From the NCBI GenBank assembly GCA_011389995.1, contig JAABTG010000008.1, forward strand, positions 1 through 37,955: DNA of 37,955 nucleotides. Direction: 5' to 3'. The translations under genes and the position numbers were made by a program. A model generated the notes under the pieces. It was not told the origin of the DNA. It ran no database searches and saw only the letters and a program-made list of their open reading frames with translations. The stretch is from Thiotrichales bacterium (lineage in GTDB: Bacteria; Pseudomonadota; Gammaproteobacteria; JAABTG01). Below, piece by piece: positions 33,831-37,955 of the stretch. Numbering within the stretch: the stretch's first letter is position 1; every line of letters starts with the position of its first letter.

Positions 33831-35020
33831 CTCGGTGCCGCATCGCCTACTTTTGGTGCATCCAGGTACATCAGACGTACCCTGCCCACGGCGGGATCCT
33901 CCCGGGCCGCCTCGACCAATGGTGCGGTCAGACGCCGTCGTTCCCCGGCCGTGGCCAGTTCTTCCAGGTCCAGGTAAATATCCAGCTGGATGCGTCCATT
34001 CAGGTAATGGAGGCCGATGCGGCGCACGTGGCGGGCACCCTCCATGCCACGCCAGCGTTGGCGCAGGCGGGCCAGCAGTTCCCGCCGCAGGGGCAGATGG
34101 CGGTTTATGGGGATCTGCTCGTCGTCCTCCGGATCGATATGGACCATCACCTCGGTGATGTCGTCGAAGTCGCGGATGAGCCTTCCCCTCACCGTCTCGC
34201 TGATCTGGTGGCCCTCGGAGACGCTGAGGAAAGGGTCCTCCAGCAGGATGTGCACGTCCACCAGGGCCTCCCCCGCCATGCGCCGGCTCTTCAGCAGGTG
34301 CAGGTCCCGCACGCCGTCCACTTGCAGGATCCTCTGGCGTATGGCCTCCACCAACTCCGGTTCGAGGGCGGTATCCACCAACTCCTGAACGCCGCTTTGG
34401 GCGAGATCCCAACCCACCTTGGCCACCATCAGGGCCACCACCACCGCGGCCACGCCATCCAGGTAAGGCATGCCCGCCATGGTGCCGCCCACCCCGGCCA
34501 GCACCACCACCGAGGAAATCGCATCACTGCGATGATGCCAGGCATTGGCCTTGAGGAGGTCCGAACGGTGCTGGCGCGCCGCCCACATGGTGTACTGATA
34601 GAGGGCCTCCTTGGCGACGATGGAGGCGAAGGCCACCACCAGTACCACGGGCAGGGGCTGCAGCAACTCGGACGGAGCCATCAGCCGCTCTACCGCCTCC
34701 CAGGCGAGGCCGGCGGCCACCATCATGAGGATTACGCCGAGGGCCACCGTGGCGGCCGTCTCGAAGCGGCCGTGGCCATAGGGATGCTCGGCATCGGCCT
34801 CCTGGGAGGCGTGCCTGGCGGCGGCGATCACCAGCACATCGGACAGCAGATCGGACAGGGAATGGATGCCGTCCGCCACCAGGGCCTGGGAATGGCCGAT
34901 GACACCGTACACCAGCTTGGCCACCGCCAATAGCAGGTTGACCACCGCTCCCACCAGGGTGACCTTGCGGGTGACGCCGTAGCGCACGTCCCGCGCCGCG
35001 GGAACGTGATCATGGGCCAT
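33818..35020 (-). CDS. Cation diffusion facilitator transporter with extended C-terminus
   Basis: The protein has 400 residues. Six membrane helices are expected; the metal sites HSLSD (53-57) and HHRSD (162-166) and the signature HPYGHGRFE (79-87) are clear. The family exchanges Zn2+, Fe2+, Mn2+ or Co2+ for protons out of the cytoplasm; metal choice is not readable. The usual cytoplasmic dimer domain (about 215-300) is followed by ~95 more residues (INRHLPLRRELLARL ... GRIQLDIYLDLEELA ... GRVRLMYLDAPK), giving ~400 instead of ~300 residues. The start overlaps the tusA-like gene by 11 bp, so they form an operon. The last codons contain the glnA enhancer half-sites. Confidence 0.92.
   Translation of the reverse strand: MAHDHVPAARDVRYGVTRKVTLVGAVVNLLLAVAKLVYGVIGHSQALVADGIHSLSDLLSDVLVIAAARHASQEADAEHPYGHGRFETAATVALGVILMMVAAGLAWEAVERLMAPSELLQPLPVVLVVAFASIVAKEALYQYTMWAARQHRSDLLKANAWHHRSDAISSVVVLAGVGGTMAGMPYLDGVAAVVVALMVAKVGWDLAQSGVQELVDTALEPELVEAIRQRILQVDGVRDLHLLKSRRMAGEALVDVHILLEDPFLSVSEGHQISETVRGRLIRDFDDITEVMVHIDPEDDEQIPINRHLPLRRELLARLRQRWRGMEGARHVRRIGLHYLNGRIQLDIYLDLEELATAGERRRLTAPLVEAAREDPAVGRVRLMYLDAPKVGDAAPSAPK
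33844..33860 (-). promoter_or_regulatory. NtrC-like site 2 of glnA
   Basis: Plus-strand CGCCTACTTTTGGTGCA keeps the right half TTTTGGTGCA fully but has a poor left half (12 of 17). It is exactly 30 bp from site 1, close to three helical turns, and lies inside the CDF coding region. Confidence 0.5.
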
Positions 35021-35261
35021 GGTTCGGCGCCTCGGGCAACGTACCCACTTCCACCACCAGGGTCACTTCGCTGCCATCGTCCCGGGACTCCACCACGCGG
35101 TGTCCATTGATGCGACACCAGGCAGGGATGTCATGGAGCACCCCATGGTCGGTGGCCACCACCTCGAGCCGCTCCCCGAGGGCCATGACGGCGACCCGGT
35201 CCTGGGTGCGGATCACCGGCAGGGGACAGAACAGACCGCGGGCATCCAGGCGCTCCATCAT
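35010..35261 (-). CDS. tusA: TusA-family sulfur carrier
   Basis: From ATG 35261 (GGGGGAAG upstream) the product has 83 residues. The active motif RLDARGLFCPLPVIRTQ places Cys12 in the CPxP signature. The rest, EVVATDHGVLHDIPAWCRINGHRVVE, fits the IscR-like two-layer fold of TusA. TusA accepts sulfur as a persulfide and passes it to tRNA-thiolating enzymes or, in sulfur oxidisers, to the Dsr/Hdr oxidation machinery. It lies 25 bp behind a PP-loop thiolation-type enzyme, which is the natural local partner. Several TusA paralogues exist in sulfur bacteria, so the symbol marks the family only. Confidence 0.88.
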   Translation of the reverse strand: MMERLDARGLFCPLPVIRTQDRVAVMALGERLEVVATDHGVLHDIPAWCRINGHRVVESRDDGSEVTLVVEVGTLPEAPNHGP

Positions 35262-35286
35262 GGGCTTCCCCCGGGCGAATACGGCT

Positions 35287-36327
35287 TCAAACGTACCATT
35301 CCCGCGGCACGTCACCGGCGTCCAGAGGAGGCACCTCGAGGGTGCGCCGCCCACCGTCCCGATCCGTCACCTGCACCGTCACCATGGCGGCACTGCGACC
35401 CTGGCTGAAACGTCCGGTGATGCGTGCCGCCAGGCGGATGTCCTGTTCGCCGGGCTCGCCGTCCACCAGCACCAGGGGCCCGGGGTGGCTGACCGGTTCC
35501 ATGTGGACGAAGCGTTTGCGATAACCGCGCAGGAAATTGTTCTCCCCCTCTTCCCGGGCCACGATGAGCTTGAAGGCGGGCCGCGGCCGCAAGTGGCGGC
35601 CCACTTTGAGGAGCATGATGTCATCGAGGTCGTAATTCCGCGCCCGGCGGCTGGCCCACAGGTCCTTTAGCTTGACCGCATAGTGCTCATCCGTGAGGAA
35701 GCAGCAGCCGCCGGCGGGCTGGGCATAGTCATCGATACCCCGTTGGCGGGCCAGGTCCATCTGAGGCTTGCGGCTGCGGCCGGTGAAATTGAACAGGGCC
35801 TGGCGGTCCACCCAGCCCTCCAGCTCCGGTCGGGTGGGTTCCAGGTTGCGGGCGCACAGGGGCCGCAACAGCCGATCGTCGGCCCCCGACTCCCGCGCCA
35901 CCACCGGCATGGTGTCCTTGCGCTGGGATTTGGGCCGCTGGCCGATGACCTCGCCGGTGATGATGAAATCGAAGCCATGCTCCTCCATCCATTCCAGGGC
36001 CTTGTTCACCATGAAGATCTTGCAGTCCAGGCACGGGTTCAGATGGGCCCCGTAGCCATGGGCGGGGTTGAGGACCACGTCCTTGTATTCCTCCACGATA
36101 TCCACGATGTGGAGCCGCATCCCCAGTTGCTCCGCCACCCACAGGGCATTGTTGCGCTTCGGTCTGGCGCGGTCCTTCCTGCGGATGGCATGGGTGTGGC
36201 CCTCGACGCAGAAGCCGGTGAAGAAGTTGATCCCCTCCACATGTACACCCTGATCCATGATCACCCTGGCGGCGAGCATGGAATCGAGGCCACCGGAGAT
36301 GAGGGCGACGGCCTTACGCTGGGACAT
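35287..36327 (-). CDS. PP-loop tRNA thiolation-type protein (MnmA/ThiI-like) with C-terminal DUF814-like domain
   Basis: The protein has 346 residues. The N-terminal ATP-pyrophosphatase domain has the PP-loop SGGLDS (11-16). Cysteines at 40 (GFC), 99 and 102 (NPCLDCK) and 208-209 (GGCCFL) could carry sulfur or a cluster. The C-terminal part (about 225-346, LKVGRHLRPRPAFKLIVAREEGENNFLRGY) resembles the NFACT-R/DUF814-type RNA-binding domain. Such proteins are often labelled tRNA 2-thiouridylases or 4-thiouridine synthases, but they differ from true MnmA and ThiI, and the modified base is unknown. The start ATG 36327 is clear. The gene is followed directly by a TusA-family gene, supporting a sulfur relay. 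Confidence 0.85.
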   Translation of the reverse strand: MSQRKAVALISGGLDSMLAARVIMDQGVHVEGINFFTGFCVEGHTHAIRRKDRARPKRNNALWVAEQLGMRLHIVDIVEEYKDVVLNPAHGYGAHLNPCLDCKIFMVNKALEWMEEHGFDFIITGEVIGQRPKSQRKDTMPVVARESGADDRLLRPLCARNLEPTRPELEGWVDRQALFNFTGRSRKPQMDLARQRGIDDYAQPAGGCCFLTDEHYAVKLKDLWASRRARNYDLDDIMLLKVGRHLRPRPAFKLIVAREEGENNFLRGYRKRFVHMEPVSHPGPLVLVDGEPGEQDIRLAARITGRFSQGRSAAMVTVQVTDRDGGRRTLEVPPLDAGDVPREWYV

Positions 36328-36682
36328 GATGGGTAAACGCCTGCCTCGTGGTCATCCGTTATTGTAGCGCGACCACCCGCCACGCTTCAGGGTCTTTCTT
36401 GAAGGCCATTTTCAACTACGAAAGACGCGGAATACGCGAAAGGAAAAAACGACGGGTTGTCAGAGAACGGGGAATGCCCGGCGCATAAGAACCAGCCTTC
36501 CAAAGACTCGAGGAACCCCAGCGTCATGGTTCGGACGCAGGGACTTGGGAATTGCTGCAATCCTCAATGACCGCGGCCAGAGGCGGGCGCGGGTCCGGGC
36601 AGCTTCGCCCCGGCCCTGCGTAAACGTTCGCGCGTTTTCGCGTCTTTCGTAGTTCCAATTTTTTGGGCGCGGGCGGGTCCGT
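36328..36682. other. Intergenic region with an inverted-repeat element after lysA
   Basis: Most of these 355 bases are taken by the element 36414-36654. The ~85 bases before the PP-loop gene start must hold its promoter if it has one, but no good hexamers are visible. No gene was recognised. Confidence 0.6.
36414..36654. repeat. Inverted-repeat-bounded element (CGAAAGACGCG type)
   Basis: AACTACGAAAGACGCG at 36414-36429 is repeated perfectly in inverse orientation at 36639-36654, with more similarity continuing inward (GCGAAA-type repeats). The ~209-bp interior has no credible gene. A related arm occurs at 8417-8441. It looks like a small non-autonomous mobile element or a dispersed repeat pair. 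Confidence 0.7.
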
Positions 36683-37933
36683 TCAGTCGGGCGACAGGGT
36701 GGTCTCGCCGGCGTAGAGGTCGATGACGGCCTCGCGGGGACGCACCAGGTGGGTGCGGGTACCGTCCACCATCACCTCGGGCGGGCGCGGGCGGCTGTTG
36801 TAATTGGAGCCCATGGTGAAGCCATAGGCGCCGGCGCCCCGCACCGCCAGCAGATCACCGGGGGCCAGGGCCAGGGCCCGTCCCTTGCCCAGGAAATCAC
36901 CGGTCTCGCACACCGGCCCCACCACATCGTAGACGCGCCCCGGGGAGGACCGCGGCACCACCGCTTCGATGGCCTGCCAGGCCCCGTACAGGCTGGGACG
37001 GGCCAGGTCGTTCATGGCCGCGTCCACCACCGCGAAGTGGTGGTCGCCATGACTCTTGAGGTATTCCACCCGCGTGAGCAGGACGCCTGCGTTGCCCACG
37101 ATGGAACGCCCGGGCTCCATCAGCAGGCGCAGCCGGCGGCCCGCCAGCCGGGGCCGCAGGGCGGCCACCAGCTCCACCGGGGTCGGCGGGTGCTCGTCGT
37201 GGTAGCTGATGCCGAGGCCGCCGCCCACGTCCAGATGTTGGACGGCGATGCCGGCCTCCGCCAGCCTGTCCACCAGGTCCAGCACCCGCCCCAGGGCATC
37301 CACGAAGGGGGCCGTGGAGACCAGCTGGGAGCCGATATGGCAATCCACCCCCACGGGCCGAATGCCGGGCATGGCGGCGGCCTCGAGATAGAGCGCCAGG
37401 GCCTCCTCCATGGGCACGCCGAATTTGCTCTCCCGCAGGCCGGTGGCGATATAGGGATGGGTGCCGGGATCCACGTCGGGATTCACCCGCACGGATACCG
37501 GCGCGCGCACACCCATCTCCCTCGCCACGCCATCGAGACGCACCAGTTCCGCCCGCGATTCCACGTTGAAACAGCCGATGCCGGCCGCGAGGCCCTGGCC
37601 CATCTCCGCGGCTGTCTTGCCCACGCCGGAGAACACCACCCGGGAGGCCTCCGCGCCGGCGGCCAGCACCCGCGACAACTCGCCGCCGGAAACGATGTCG
37701 AAGCCCGACCCCCGGCGCGCCAGGAGGTCCAGCACGGCGAGGTTGGAATTGGCCTTAACCGCGTAGCACACCAGGTGGTCCATCCCCGCCATGGCCTCGT
37801 CATAGGCCTGCCAGTGGCGTTCGATGGTGGCCCTGGAGTAGACGTAACACGGCGTGCCGTAGCGCGCGGCCAGGTCCACCAGGTCCACGTCCTCGGCGTG
37901 GAGCACGCCGTCTCGGGGCTTGAAATGATCCAT
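36683..37933 (-). CDS. lysA: Diaminopimelate decarboxylase
   Basis: The protein has 416 residues, the family length. It removes CO2 from meso-diaminopimelate to give L-lysine, with PLP as cofactor. The PLP lysine is in YAVKANSN (Lys60). SGFDIVSGGEL, KFGVPMEEAL, the GIRPVGVDCHIGSQL block, DVGGGLGI, EPGRSIVGNAG and the catalytic CETGDFLGKGR are all present. The start ATG at 37933 leaves only 22 bases of upstream sequence in the window, so the promoter and any upstream partner cannot be seen. Downstream is the IR element, not dapF as in many relatives. Confidence 0.97.
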   Translation of the reverse strand: MDHFKPRDGVLHAEDVDLVDLAARYGTPCYVYSRATIERHWQAYDEAMAGMDHLVCYAVKANSNLAVLDLLARRGSGFDIVSGGELSRVLAAGAEASRVVFSGVGKTAAEMGQGLAAGIGCFNVESRAELVRLDGVAREMGVRAPVSVRVNPDVDPGTHPYIATGLRESKFGVPMEEALALYLEAAAMPGIRPVGVDCHIGSQLVSTAPFVDALGRVLDLVDRLAEAGIAVQHLDVGGGLGISYHDEHPPTPVELVAALRPRLAGRRLRLLMEPGRSIVGNAGVLLTRVEYLKSHGDHHFAVVDAAMNDLARPSLYGAWQAIEAVVPRSSPGRVYDVVGPVCETGDFLGKGRALALAPGDLLAVRGAGAYGFTMGSNYNSRPRPPEVMVDGTRTHLVRPREAVIDLYAGETTLSPD

Positions 37934-37955
37934 TGTCTTGTCAGGTATGGCTGTG

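Noticed and set aside
37934..37955. End of an upstream gene before lysA on the minus strand
   Set aside because: A TGA is present at about 37943-37941 in one frame, but 22 bases are too few to support any gene.

Overview
The window is high-GC DNA (roughly two-thirds G+C by eye) from a gammaproteobacterium. The best guess is a sulfur-oxidising member of the Chromatiales/Ectothiorhodospiraceae type. Three things point that way: the order glyQ-glyS ... gmhB-plsC; the block glnA-DUF4124-ntrB-ntrC on one strand; and several sulfur-transfer genes (an exported twin rhodanese, an ArsR-rhodanese fusion, TusA, and a MnmA/ThiI-like PP-loop protein). The placement is inferred from gene content and no 16S gene is present. 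I saw no tRNA, rRNA, CRISPR array, prophage or intact insertion sequence.

Left part (1-4908). An exported sulfurtransferase, cut by the window edge, is divergent from an ArsR-type regulator fused to a rhodanese domain; the regulator start overlaps an AT-rich operator-like inverted repeat. A TIM-barrel amidohydrolase and a small membrane protein follow. Facing them is a two-gene operon for a c-type cytochrome lipoprotein and a haem-c membrane protein, behind an FNR/ANR-type site.

Middle (4909-17603). glyQ-glyS and a MazG-like hydrolase are followed by a five-gene operon: circularly permuted ATP-grasp, alpha-E, transglutaminase-like protease, and two AstE/aspartoacylase-like metallohydrolases. 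It has a near-consensus sigma-54 promoter (8726-8741) and two upstream NtrC-like dyads (8603-8619 and 8644-8660). These predict control by nitrogen limitation through the ntrB/ntrC encoded at 28.8-31.3 kb. Repeats and an HNH endonuclease gene separate this operon from gmhB, plsC and an SCP2-like gene. I consider this RpoN/NtrC-controlled amidoligase operon the most interesting system in the window.

RND region (17659-26382). A periplasmic adaptor and an RND permease with an unusual ~280-residue C-terminal tail are followed by two exported proteins (one of low complexity, one DUF4412), an orphan ParA-type ATPase and hemB.

Right part (26444-37955), all on the minus strand: ppx/gppA, a 72-residue conserved-looking protein, ntrC, ntrB, a DUF4124 protein, glnA, a CDF cation transporter, TusA, a PP-loop tRNA thiolation-type enzyme and lysA. 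glnA has a clear sigma-54 promoter and two NtrC-like sites that lie inside the last codons and stop region of the CDF gene. A further NtrC-like dyad precedes ntrB.

Intergenic spaces carry several repeats: a GTAG-type REP hairpin, two inverted-repeat-bounded elements (28627-28801 and 36414-36654), a ~270-bp tandem duplication (14073-14610), and a partial third copy near 28.2 kb.
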